Positions 17,755 to 27,295 of a DNA stretch of 64,000 nt are shown here, in pieces. Made by a program: the position numbers and the translations under genes. The stretch comes from JBGZFC01 sp964346495 (GTDB lineage Bacteria; Bacteroidota; Bacteroidia; Bacteroidales; Dysgonomonadaceae), in NCBI GenBank assembly GCA_964346495.1, contig CAYFUW010000001.1:1-64000 (forward strand). Direction: 5' to 3'. Position 1 is the stretch's first letter; every line of letters starts with the position of its first letter. The notes under the pieces were generated by a model. The model ran no database searches and was not told the DNA's origin. It worked only from the letters and a program-made list of their open reading frames with translations.

Positions 17755-18873
17755 ATGAAAAAAGAGATTATCAAATATATTTTCCCAATCATTTTCGCGA
17801 TAGTGGGATTTGGTTTGTGGAGTTGCAACGATATGCATGACTTTGAACCCGAACATGAATATCCCTCCGATGCCACCACACGAAAAATGTATGTTTTGAG
17901 CGAAGGTCTTTTCAATCGAAACAACAGCTCTTTAGCTTTATACGATTTCACAGAGCCCGATTCCACAAAGCGACTTATACCCAATTTTTTCCAAATGGTA
18001 AATAAAAGGAAATTGGGTGATACAGCCAACGATATGCAGCGTTATGGCGATAAAATATATATCGTTGTTAATGTGTCGAGCCAAATAGAAGTGATTGATG
18101 CGGAAACTGCTGTCTCAATCAAACGGATTCCCATGTTTAATGAAAACGATGTCGCACGTCAGCCACGATATGTTGACTTCCACAACGGCAAAGCCTATAT
18201 CTGCTCTTTTGACGGAACAGTTGCCAGATTAGACACTGCTTCGCTCGAGATAGATGCATTTGTAAAAGTCGGACGAAATCCCGACGGAATATGTATTACC
18301 AACAACAAAATATATGTAACCAACTCCGGCGGACTTAGCTTTCCAAATTATGACACCACCGTTTCGGTAGTTGATATTGAAACATTTAAAGAGATAAAAA
18401 AGATAGATGTCGGACTAAATCCATATAAAATTCATGCCGACTGTCAAAGCGATGTCTATGTTGTAACTCGCGGAAATTATGAAGATATAGGCTACGCTTT
18501 TCACAAAATAGATAGCGAAATAGACGAAGTAGTCCACACTTTTGAAGGACTATCGGTCTATAATTTCGAGATACATAAAGACAAAGCCTATTTATACAAT
18601 TACGATTTTACGACAGGCGAAAGTTGGATAAAAGTGATGGACTGCATAACCGAAAAGGTTATCGATGAGCAATTTATAAAAGACGAAAGCATAGTTATCA
18701 ACACTCCTTATGCAATCAGCATCAATCCGATAAATGATGATGTGTATGTGGTGGATGCTCAGTTTTTTATTTTTGAAGGAGACTTACTCTGTTTCGATAA
18801 AAACGGAGAGTTTAAATTTAGGATAAATGAGGTTGGGTTAAATCCCAATCATATTGTGTTTTTTGACAAATAA
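17755..18873 (+). CDS. btuG: BtuG-like surface cobalamin-binding lipoprotein
   Basis: The 372-residue protein (ATG at 17755; another ATG lies six bases upstream) has a lipoprotein signal ending in FGLWSC. It folds as a YncE/DUF5074-type seven-bladed propeller, seen from repeats such as KIYIVVNVSSQIEVIDAETA, KIYVTNSGG and VSVVDIETFKEIKKIDVG. In Bacteroides, BtuG is a surface lipoprotein that caps BtuB and binds B12 very tightly. Position directly after the receptor and under the same riboswitch supports that role here. The assignment rests on fold and context, as no ligand residues were checked. Confidence 0.87.
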   Translation: MKKEIIKYIFPIIFAIVGFGLWSCNDMHDFEPEHEYPSDATTRKMYVLSEGLFNRNNSSLALYDFTEPDSTKRLIPNFFQMVNKRKLGDTANDMQRYGDKIYIVVNVSSQIEVIDAETAVSIKRIPMFNENDVARQPRYVDFHNGKAYICSFDGTVARLDTASLEIDAFVKVGRNPDGICITNNKIYVTNSGGLSFPNYDTTVSVVDIETFKEIKKIDVGLNPYKIHADCQSDVYVVTRGNYEDIGYAFHKIDSEIDEVVHTFEGLSVYNFEIHKDKAYLYNYDFTTGESWIKVMDCITEKVIDEQFIKDESIVINTPYAISINPINDDVYVVDAQFFIFEGDLLCFDKNGEFKFRINEVGLNPNHIVFFDK

Positions 18874-18895
18874 CAGAATAATAAAAACAATTATC

Positions 18896-20098
18896 ATGAA
18901 GGCTAAAACTTTTTACTTACTATTTCTGCTTACAGCAATTTTTAAATCTCTGCAAGCACAAAATTCACCCTACATATCAAGGGTGATAGAGTATAGACCT
19001 GCACCGGGGCAACACATCAACCGATTGTTCCCACCGGCAGCTATGAGCACAACTCCCGAAGATGCACTTCTTTTTGCAAATAATATGCTCACAAGCCAAA
19101 ACGATTCTCGTCTTTTGGGACTTGGTGCATTTGGAGGATATGTTATAGTAACTTTCGACCGTCCCGTAGTAAATGTACCGGGCGAATATGACCTGCGTAC
19201 AACCGGAAACAACTTCTTTATCAGCAACACAGAAATCGGTGCTATGGCAGAACCCGGGATAGTGATGGTTTGTCAGGATTTGAACAAAAACGGAATACCT
19301 GATCCCGACGAGCCTTGGTATGAGCTTGCCGGAAGTGCATATTGGCACCCGGAGACCATTCACAATTACGAGATTACCTACTACAGACCCGATCCCGACC
19401 AAGAGAAAAGCAATATCCCTTGGACAGACAATCAGGGCAACTCCGGCGAAATTGAACACATCCCATTTGCAACCCAAAGTACAATGTACCCGCTATGGAT
19501 TGAAGAGAACACGATGACATTCAAGGGAACATTGTTACCGAGAAACATTACAGAAATGGACGTGGTGTATGATGGTGAAACAACTACTATTATAGTTCAG
19601 GAGAGTTTCGAATGGGGATATGCCGATAACAATGTAAATATATTCGACAGCGATACACAAACCTATACTGAACTAATAGAAACAACAGGTGTAAAGATAG
19701 ATTGGGCTGTTGATGAAAACGGGAATCCGGTACATCTGGACTATATCGATTTTATAAAAATATATACAGGACAGCTACAACAGATAATGCCGTTGGGCGA
19801 AACATCAACCGAACTTAGAGGAACATGTATAATAGACTTGCATCCTGATGCCGTATTGGAAGGAATCGACAACGACGATGCTCACACAGTGAAGTTTATT
19901 ATCCATAACAACCGTATTATGATTACCGAAACAAACGGTATGACTACTCTCACGAATATTTATAGTCTGACAGGAAATGTGGTTATGTCAAATATAAGAG
20001 ATAGCAATATCGATATATCTCATTTGCCGACAGGTGTATACATACTGCAAGTAAAAACACCTTACAACACACTTACTCAAAAAATAATTAAAAAATAA
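18896..20098 (+). CDS. Secreted protein of the cobalamin operon with T9SS sorting domain
   Basis: The ATG at 18896 is chosen because it opens a signal peptide (MKAKTFYLLFLLTAIFKSLQAQ); an earlier start at 18854 would overlap btuG. The 400-residue product has a beta-rich body with FGGYVIVTFDRPVVN and a calcium-loop-like DLNKNGIPDPDEPWYEL stretch (about residues 120-140). This type is annotated as a cell-surface protein beside BtuB in other Bacteroidetes (from memory). The last 70 or so residues (NIYSLTGNVVMSN, HLPTGVYILQVK, QKIIKK) are a T9SS type A sorting domain. Probably a surface-bound accessory in cobamide capture; no biochemical role is known to me. Confidence 0.8.
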   Translation: MKAKTFYLLFLLTAIFKSLQAQNSPYISRVIEYRPAPGQHINRLFPPAAMSTTPEDALLFANNMLTSQNDSRLLGLGAFGGYVIVTFDRPVVNVPGEYDLRTTGNNFFISNTEIGAMAEPGIVMVCQDLNKNGIPDPDEPWYELAGSAYWHPETIHNYEITYYRPDPDQEKSNIPWTDNQGNSGEIEHIPFATQSTMYPLWIEENTMTFKGTLLPRNITEMDVVYDGETTTIIVQESFEWGYADNNVNIFDSDTQTYTELIETTGVKIDWAVDENGNPVHLDYIDFIKIYTGQLQQIMPLGETSTELRGTCIIDLHPDAVLEGIDNDDAHTVKFIIHNNRIMITETNGMTTLTNIYSLTGNVVMSNIRDSNIDISHLPTGVYILQVKTPYNTLTQKIIKK

Positions 20099-20118
20099 TC
20101 TTTAAATTTTTGTTGAAT

Positions 20119-22461
20119 ATGAAAAAGCATCTCAAACTCAGCCTTTTGCTCATAATACTGTTTTCTATGAGCATACAAACAAATGTTTTCTCGCAAAATA
20201 TAGGTGAATCACAACCGGGTGTTCCCGATGACTGGAAAAACGACATAAGACTTAATAGTAACTATCGCGAAATGGAAGTTAACGACACCTATCAAATAGT
20301 AGTGCGTCGTTTACCTGAAATTATTGACGACCCTGTAACCAACAACGTTGTACTACCACCTTTTCACTATACTGTAGTGCGTGGCAATAGCGTAACTGTC
20401 AACGAGGATGGTCTGATTACAGCAAATAGTTTGGGGACAAGTATTATAGAGGTAAAATATGATGAAATAGAAGCGTATGGCAATACTTATGCTGCCACTT
20501 CACCTGTTAATATCACCTATTTGGTAGTAGATGTAATTAATCCCGAAACAATAGCAGGAACATCTATTACAACAGATATTGAAACACGAGTTTACGACAC
20601 ACACTATTTCTTAGGAGAAACTATCTATTACAATTTTCAGGTAGAAGCAACCGGTGCAGACTCTGTTGCCGTGAAATGCAATGATTATAATGCAAAAATA
20701 AAAGGCGAAAACAGTTATAGCGTTCGCCTTCAAAACAGAGCAAATATTATAGAAATTGTTGCTTACAACAATAGTGAAATCGCACGAAAACTTTACTATG
20801 TAATTGATGCCAGAAGAATAGAGCTAAATGTTGAAAATATAACCAACCCGGGTAAAAATTTCGAGATGGGCGATAAGGCTCACATTTCTTTTAAAGGAAT
20901 TACTCTGCCGGTATATAAATTGGCAACTATCTATAACCCACAATTTGAGTCGCCATGGGGTGGAAAATTTGCAACTGTTGTTTTCGATAACGAGCAATTG
21001 GGAGAGGTAAAGTCAAATGTTAACCTTACTCAATATGATTTGGCTGACAACAACACAATAGAAATCACTTTCGAAAACGAAGGGAACTATATTTTTGAGA
21101 ACGGACATATAAATGAGGCATGGTGGGGTTCACCGCTTGGAACAGAACTTGACATGACCGGACCGGGACAACCAAACACCAATGCACCAACCGAAGAGGA
21201 CGATTTTTCATCATTCCCAAATTTCGGCATTAGCGTAGGTTATCAACCGGCACTCTTCAGCGAAACAAAACTATATCCCGAATCGGAATACTATACCGAC
21301 GCATCGGCAGCTGCTTCATATGAAAGCACAGAAGAACAATTTACGAGCGGCAGTTTTTCTTTTAAAAACACATCTACCAACTGGGGAACATTGACATCGT
21401 GGTACGGCACAGCAGTAAGTAACCGCACCGACGCTCTTTCTTTAGGCGGAGTCAATAATCAATTCAACTCTGCAGCCGGAGGCGATATCGAAGGAGAGGG
21501 AAACTATGCCGTTGTATTTGATGCCAGAAGTAGTGGAATGGGCATGCCTGAAGAGGCAACTATCACGTTTACCAACAAAGATTATCCCGATGGAAAACTA
21601 ATTGAAGGACTCTATATTAACAACAATACATGGGCAACAACTTCTATGGAAAATGGCGATGGCTTTGCCAAAAAATTTGGCGGTCCTACAGGCGATGATC
21701 CTGATTTCTTTCTATTGACCATTAAAGGAGTTGACAAAGACAATAATGTTACAGGTACAGTAGAGCACTATCTTGCCGACTATCGTTTCGAGGATAACGC
21801 TCGCGATTATATACAAAAAGATTGGATGTGGGTGGATTTAACTTCGCTGGGAGTTGTTACTAAATTACAATTCGAAATGACATCATCCGATATAGGCGAT
21901 TACGGCATGTGGACACCTGCATATTTCTGTGTGGACAACGTAAATGCACCTCGTTTAAGATTAATAAATCCAATTGAAGATCAGGTTATAACTTCTAAAC
22001 TTGAAAATCTTGAGATTGATTTAACCGATGTTTTCGAAGACCCATTGAACGATAATTTAGAGTATTCTGTTTCTTACAACTCTAATCCGGACTTGATTGC
22101 AGCATCCATAACAGGCAACAACCTAACTCTTGCCTATGCAGGTGATGTGGCAGGCAAAGCCGATATTTCGGTAAAAGCTACCAGCTACAAAATGGCGGCT
22201 GAAACTACTTTTACAACTACCATATGCACTGCAATTGATACTGATGCAATAAAAACAGTACCAATGATTACGCCAAATCCTGTGAACGACTTTTTCACTG
22301 TTAACGTAGATGGCGACTTGGCACTCTACTCTATGAATGGAGCGAAAGTTATGGATATACCTAACTATGTACAAGGACAAAACATTGATGCATCAAGCTT
22401 GCCTTCAGGTGTTTACTTTGTAAGAATCAATAATCAAACTATAAAACTAATAAAAAGATAA
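20119..22461 (+). CDS. Secreted DUF4465-type protein of the cobalamin operon with T9SS sorting domain
   Basis: The start is the ATG at 20119, which opens a signal peptide (MKKHLKLSLLLIILFSMSIQ...VFSQ). The 780-residue product has Ig-like beta domains (about 25-340), a DUF4465-type jelly-roll (about 360-607, with WYGTAVSNRTD, NNQFNSAAGG, HYLADYRFEDNA, YFCVDNV), a cadherin-like stretch (about 615-690) and a type A sorting domain (NPVNDFFTVNV to IKLIKR). DUF4465 proteins sit beside BtuB/BtuG in Bacteroides genomes, and the B12-binding BtuH proteins may belong here; I recall this but could not check. It lies 20 bases after the previous gene. Confidence 0.82.
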   Translation: MKKHLKLSLLLIILFSMSIQTNVFSQNIGESQPGVPDDWKNDIRLNSNYREMEVNDTYQIVVRRLPEIIDDPVTNNVVLPPFHYTVVRGNSVTVNEDGLITANSLGTSIIEVKYDEIEAYGNTYAATSPVNITYLVVDVINPETIAGTSITTDIETRVYDTHYFLGETIYYNFQVEATGADSVAVKCNDYNAKIKGENSYSVRLQNRANIIEIVAYNNSEIARKLYYVIDARRIELNVENITNPGKNFEMGDKAHISFKGITLPVYKLATIYNPQFESPWGGKFATVVFDNEQLGEVKSNVNLTQYDLADNNTIEITFENEGNYIFENGHINEAWWGSPLGTELDMTGPGQPNTNAPTEEDDFSSFPNFGISVGYQPALFSETKLYPESEYYTDASAAASYESTEEQFTSGSFSFKNTSTNWGTLTSWYGTAVSNRTDALSLGGVNNQFNSAAGGDIEGEGNYAVVFDARSSGMGMPEEATITFTNKDYPDGKLIEGLYINNNTWATTSMENGDGFAKKFGGPTGDDPDFFLLTIKGVDKDNNVTGTVEHYLADYRFEDNARDYIQKDWMWVDLTSLGVVTKLQFEMTSSDIGDYGMWTPAYFCVDNVNAPRLRLINPIEDQVITSKLENLEIDLTDVFEDPLNDNLEYSVSYNSNPDLIAASITGNNLTLAYAGDVAGKADISVKATSYKMAAETTFTTTICTAIDTDAIKTVPMITPNPVNDFFTVNVDGDLALYSMNGAKVMDIPNYVQGQNIDASSLPSGVYFVRINNQTIKLIKR

Positions 22462-22467
22462 AAACAG

Positions 22468-25170
22468 ATGAAATTAATAAGTAGAAAGCTGTTCATTGTT
22501 CATTTATTACTTTGGCTGCCATTAATTTTGGCAGCCCAAGTAATAACACCGAAAACAAACGGTGAAAAAATTACTAAAGAGACCTACAATTTCCAAAATG
22601 GAATAAACACGGTAAATGTTACTTCTGACCTACTATTTTATGACAATGGAGGACCTGGTGGTGACTACACCACTGAAGCGCAAGGAACTGTACGTTTTGT
22701 TCCTAAAGAGGGCGACATCATAAAGTTGGTGTTCAACTCATTTGCCACTCATTATGCTGATTACATGTATGTTTATAGCGGCGATTCAATCGATGCTGCC
22801 GACCAATTGGCAAAAATATCGGGAACGAAAAACGCTGGCAATATGCCGGAAGACATACTTTCGTTGGCAGAGGACGGCTCTATTACCATAAAGTTTGAGC
22901 CTAAAAAATCAAACCAATTCGCAGGGTGGGAAATTCAGGTAATATCGCACACACCTAATCCTTTAGTAGTAAGTGATGTAACAACAAGTACCTTATCAAC
23001 AGAAAAGTTGCTACGTGGTGCAGAAAACGAGCAAATGCTCAAAGTCGCAATTACACTTACAGGAGATAGAGGAACTTTCAACTTTAACAAATTTGTTTTT
23101 ACAACTAATAACGGGGCAGAGTCGGCAATAAAAAACGCAAATCTATACTACTCTCATGTTACCGACATACTAAGCAATACTATATATGCCGAAGAAACCA
23201 CACAAGCCCCGTTTACTTTTAATGGAACTACCCAAATAAAACAACCCGGAACCTACTACTTCTGGTTGACCTACGACATTGCTACAAATGCTGCATTAGG
23301 AGCTGAAGTAAAAGCGACACTGCAAAGCGTACAAGATGCCGTAGTTGGGGAGATTCCAATCAATGAAAATGTAACAGCTTCACGCACTGTTCAGGAAGGT
23401 TTTAGCGGAACATACACTATAGGTGAAAGTGCGGAAAGCGATTACAACACATTTCAAAGTGCTATCGCTGCAATGCAGGGCGGAATTGACGGAAAAGTAA
23501 CCTTTGAAGTGGAAAGTGGCACCTACAGCGAGGTAATATCTATTCCGCATATTACAGGAGCATCTGCCGAAAACACAATCACCATTAAATCTGCAACCAA
23601 CAATTACAACGATGTAATAATAGAGAGAGGCTATTACTCAAATGCACTGTTTACATTTAACGGAGTTGACCATTGCACGTTGGAAGGCATTACCCTGAAA
23701 ACAGATAAAGCATCAAACACAGCTGTGATAGGCGTAATGAATGTCAGCAATCATGCTACGGTACGTAACTGCTTTATCCAGGCTCCGCGCTCATCATCTT
23801 ATTCGGGTGGAAATATAGCTCTTATCAGAGTTGAAGGAGCAAACACACCTTATGCCAATTCCGATTACTTCACATTGGAAAACTCTGTTTTAGATGGAGG
23901 ATATAGCGGTGTATATATCTATGGAACAGGATATATATCTCTGCCAAAACAGAAAGGTGCACGTATCGCCGGAAATAAATTTACAAATCAGGGTGTAATG
24001 TCCGTTTATATTACCAAAGAACATGATGGTATTGTGGAAAACAACACGATTATTGCCAATGGAACTACCGGAAACCCATACAAAGCAATCGATGCTGTAT
24101 TGATAGGTAACACAATTATCAGAAACAATAAAATCAATATATCCGATATTGGTTCAAGTTCAGATATTAACGCTATCTACCTTCGACGTCGAGACGATAA
24201 CGAAACATTGGAAGGCAGAAACAGAGTCTATAATAATGAAGTGATTATTGTTGCCAATAACGGCACTCGTGCTGCTTACGGTATTTTCTGTACTTCCGCT
24301 GTAACAAATACAGATATAGTGTATAACTCCGTAAATATCACAAACGAAACCGATAAACTAAACAGTGCACCCTTTTATATCTGGAGTAAAGTAGACGAAA
24401 AACCTGAAAATGTTAAGCTGGAAAACAATATTTTCCAAAACAATGCAGGAGGAAGAGTTTATTACATGAATAGAGCAGATGCTCTTGAGGGAATGACTTT
24501 CAACAACAATGCACTTTTCACAACAGGAGCACAATTTGCTTATGCCGGAGAAGAGGTTGCCGATTTCGAGGCTTGGAAAACTTTGTCTAACGAAACCAAC
24601 TCAATAATAGAGCAGGTGCAGTTTCTCGCACCAAACTCTCTCGACTTGACAGAGGCAGGAAACCTACGAGCTGCCAAACCATTGAGTTACGCAACAACAG
24701 ATATCAACGGAACTGCACGTCACGAAGTAACACAAACTATGGGTGCTTACGAGTATGTTCCGGTTATGATGCCTGAAATAGCGGAGGGTTATCCAAAAGT
24801 AGAGAATATCACTCACCAATCGGCAGATGTAAAAGCGAAATTGACGGAAAATGGAAAACTATTTGTCCTGGCACGAAAAACTTCCGAAGCTGTTCCAACT
24901 CAAGCCGAAGTTTTGGCAGGAATAGAAAAAGATATGCTCAAAAACGTTGAAGAGACAATCGAAATAGGCGATTTAGAAAATCAAACCGAATATAAAGTCT
25001 ATTTCGTGGCACAAAGTCTGTCGGGAGATAATTCGGGAGTAATCAGCAGCGAAGCATTCACAACAAGCTTCTTACCTACAGAAGCATCAACTTTTGAAAA
25101 TATTCCGGCAGGAACCGAAGGTGAATTTATTGACGGTACTGCTCGTTTCAACGGCTTTAAGGTTGTATAG
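22468..25170 (+). CDS. 5' part of a large secreted cobalamin-operon protein, cut by in-frame TAG
   Basis: These 900 residues open with a signal peptide (cleavage near LILAAQ), a CUB-like domain (about 25-165, with YMYVYSGDS and ITIKFEPKKSNQFAGW), a beta-sandwich (about 170-310), a right-handed parallel beta-helix (about 315-740, many short N- and G-rich rungs such as VENNTIIANGTTGNPYKAIDAV) and an Fn3-like domain (about 770-880). The frame then meets TAG at 25168-25170. The frame reopens at once, without a shift, so this is the front half of one 1465-codon gene. As it stands the product lacks the sorting domain and would stay in the periplasm or be degraded. Confidence 0.8.
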   Translation: MKLISRKLFIVHLLLWLPLILAAQVITPKTNGEKITKETYNFQNGINTVNVTSDLLFYDNGGPGGDYTTEAQGTVRFVPKEGDIIKLVFNSFATHYADYMYVYSGDSIDAADQLAKISGTKNAGNMPEDILSLAEDGSITIKFEPKKSNQFAGWEIQVISHTPNPLVVSDVTTSTLSTEKLLRGAENEQMLKVAITLTGDRGTFNFNKFVFTTNNGAESAIKNANLYYSHVTDILSNTIYAEETTQAPFTFNGTTQIKQPGTYYFWLTYDIATNAALGAEVKATLQSVQDAVVGEIPINENVTASRTVQEGFSGTYTIGESAESDYNTFQSAIAAMQGGIDGKVTFEVESGTYSEVISIPHITGASAENTITIKSATNNYNDVIIERGYYSNALFTFNGVDHCTLEGITLKTDKASNTAVIGVMNVSNHATVRNCFIQAPRSSSYSGGNIALIRVEGANTPYANSDYFTLENSVLDGGYSGVYIYGTGYISLPKQKGARIAGNKFTNQGVMSVYITKEHDGIVENNTIIANGTTGNPYKAIDAVLIGNTIIRNNKINISDIGSSSDINAIYLRRRDDNETLEGRNRVYNNEVIIVANNGTRAAYGIFCTSAVTNTDIVYNSVNITNETDKLNSAPFYIWSKVDEKPENVKLENNIFQNNAGGRVYYMNRADALEGMTFNNNALFTTGAQFAYAGEEVADFEAWKTLSNETNSIIEQVQFLAPNSLDLTEAGNLRAAKPLSYATTDINGTARHEVTQTMGAYEYVPVMMPEIAEGYPKVENITHQSADVKAKLTENGKLFVLARKTSEAVPTQAEVLAGIEKDMLKNVEETIEIGDLENQTEYKVYFVAQSLSGDNSGVISSEAFTTSFLPTEASTFENIPAGTEGEFIDGTARFNGFKVV

Positions 25171-26865
25171 ATTGAAGATGGACAAAAGTCAACCAATATT
25201 CATGCGGCAAAACTTCAAAGCAACGGTACAATAACAATTATCAACAGTACCGAAGGTTTGGTTCTAAACGGATTCCTGTTTAAATCGGAAGCATCGGTTT
25301 CACTTACAACAAAATTAGGAGAAACAGAAACCAACTCGGCAACGCTGGATGCAACCAACGATAAATGGGTGTTTATCAATCTGAAAAATATGGGTAAAAT
25401 CACATCGGTAACTCTTTCCGGAACAGGAAATACACTTATCGATAATTTTAGTGGCACACCACATCCAATGACTTTATCTATAGAAAATCAAACAGTTAAT
25501 GAAGGAGAATCTGTTACACTTGTTCCTGATATAAATGGCGGTGTTTTACCTTACACTTATGTTTGGACAAATAGCAATCAGGAGACAATTTCCGAAGAAG
25601 AAACCGTATCTTTTACGGCAACAAATACAGCGGAATACACTCTTACAGTTACCGACGCATGGAATAGCAGCATCACCAAAAAATGTCTTGTTACCGTAAC
25701 CGGTTCAGGTAAAGTTGCAACATTCGACGATTTGTATCTCGAACCGGAAAGCCACTGTTGGGGAGATGAAGAGCAGAACACATCTACTTTCTACAGCGGC
25801 TCTTACTCGTTCTCGAACACACTTTTTGCAGAATACTACACATGGGCAGGATTTGCCTATTCAAACAGAACGGCAACCACATTCGAAAGTTTGTTCCCTG
25901 ACCAATTCAACTCGGCTGTGGGACATGGCGTAAACGATTCTGAAAACTACGCTGTTGCTTTCACGATGGGTGACCCGACTCAAGTAACTATAACTCACAA
26001 CCCTGAAGGAGATGTCGTTAATGGTTTCTATGTAACAAATACCGCTTATCTGGTTTATACATCTGAAAATGGAACAGGTATGGGCGATGAGCCTAATGCA
26101 CCTTTCCACGAGGGCGATTGGTTTAAAGTTATCGCAACTGCAGACAATGGTAACAGTGCAGAGTTTTACCTGGCTGACTACCGTTCGGAAAATGCAAATC
26201 ATCACTATACACTCCAATCGTGGCAGTGGTTCGACTTGCGCTCTTTGGGACAGGTGAAATATATCAAATTCACTACCGATGGAACTCGTCACAATGCCTA
26301 TGGCTCTACAATTCCAAGCTATTTCTGTATGGACGATTTTGGCGGAGAAAGAAGTGTATTACCTAAACCTGCACAAACTGTTGAAGAGCAGGAGACTGCG
26401 GTTATCGATCTGGATGCATTATTTGATAATTTTAAAGCGGCAGGCGATGCAATCTACCAAATTACCGATGCACCCGATGAAGAGTTTGCTTCTGCAACAA
26501 TTGAAGATAACTCCTTGCATCTCACAGGGAATAAGGTTGGTAACACCTCAATGGTTGTAAAACAGACTATAAAAGGAGAATCTGTTTTTATTGAGCTTCC
26601 GATAGAAGTAATATTGACCGATTATATAGATAATTGGACACAAAATGCTCAAATAAAGGTAATGCCGAACCCGGCGGATGAGTTTATAAGAATAAATGTA
26701 TCAGGCAATATTAATATCTATAGTGTTGACGGAAACTTAGTTGAATCAATCGACAACTATCAACCAAATCAATATATTGATATTAGCAGATTTAGTTCAG
26801 GATTGTACGTTATAAAGGTAAATAATCAGGAAAAAACATCTATACATAAATTTATCAAGAGGTAG
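25171..26865 (+). pseudogene. 3' part of the TAG-interrupted cobalamin-operon gene (DUF4465 and T9SS sorting domain)
   Basis: The codons directly after the TAG read IEDGQKSTNIHAAKL and continue in frame to a normal TAG at 26863. The segment holds an Ig/PKD-like domain (VNEGESVTLVPDINGG), a DUF4465-type domain paralogous to the one in the preceding gene (NQFNSAVGHG beside NNQFNSAAGG, FYLADYRSENA beside HYLADYRFEDNA, YFCMDDF beside YFCVDNV) and a type A sorting domain (MPNPADEFIRINVSG, HKFIKR). No signal peptide follows any start here, so it cannot work alone as an exported protein. The only in-frame start without further loss is TTG at 25258. Confidence 0.8.
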
Positions 26866-26929
26866 ATTTATGGAAAAAACCACACTATTTAATTTGACTT
26901 AACCTTTTTATATAACCTTAGCTTTCTGA

Positions 26930-26967
26930 AAAAACGATTGGCGAGATTTTTCGCTAATCGTTTTTTT
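26930..26967 (+). terminator. Terminator of the cobalamin operon
   Basis: The arms AACGATTGGCGA and TCGCTAATCGTT (one G-U pair) are followed by seven T residues, 64 bases after the stop codon of the last operon gene. The flanking A run also makes it plausible in the opposite direction, but no gene enters from that side. Confidence 0.85.
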
Positions 26968-27002
26968 GTGGTCATAATTCCACGCCAATATATGTTAGCC
27001 TC

Positions 27003-27026
27003 GTCGGAGGGATTTGCAATCCCGAC
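27003..27026 (-). repeat. R1 palindrome, copy 4 (reverse)
   Basis: On the plus strand it reads GTCGGAGGGATT, spacer TGC, AATCCCGAC, the exact reverse complement of the R1 consensus. Confidence 0.85.
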
Positions 27027-27241
27027 AATTCACAACTAAAATGCTCATAACTCAAAACTATAAATACTGCATTTCGGATATATCAATTTATAATTACAGT
27101 TTTGAAACTCCCCCACACACACAAACACGAAACTCGTAACGTATAAAAACCACCCAACTACACACCCCACATTATCAACCCCTTACATGCCTGTTGATAA
27201 CTTTCTTTTCTCATTTATAAAAAACAGACATCAGTTTTTAG

Positions 27242-27249
27242 TATATTTG
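27242..27249 (+). promoter_or_regulatory. Candidate -7 box of dnaE
   Basis: TATATTTG fits TAnnTTTG and lies 46 bases before the dnaE ATG. No -33 TTTG at the usual spacing was found. Confidence 0.45.
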
Positions 27250-27295
27250 TCATCACTATTTCTATAACATCAAAACATCCCAATCGAATAAAATT

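Larger units (their letters stand above)
26968..27295. other. Gene-free region between the cobalamin operon and dnaE
   Basis: It holds one R1 copy in reverse orientation, an ACTCGTAACGTATAAAA string of the dispersed CTCGTAACAC type near 27130, and the likely dnaE promoter region with TATATTTG at 27242-27249. No ORF or RNA gene was recognised. Confidence 0.55.

Noticed and set aside
25168..25170. TAG as a recoded sense codon (pyrrolysine-like or reassigned)
   Set aside because: TAG ends other genes here, including this same gene, and no recoding element or special tRNA was seen.
25861..26292. Minus-strand frame of 143 codons over the cobalamin-operon gene
   Set aside because: It lies opposite a well-formed DUF4465-type domain, and its Cys/Ile-rich composition is that of an antisense frame.
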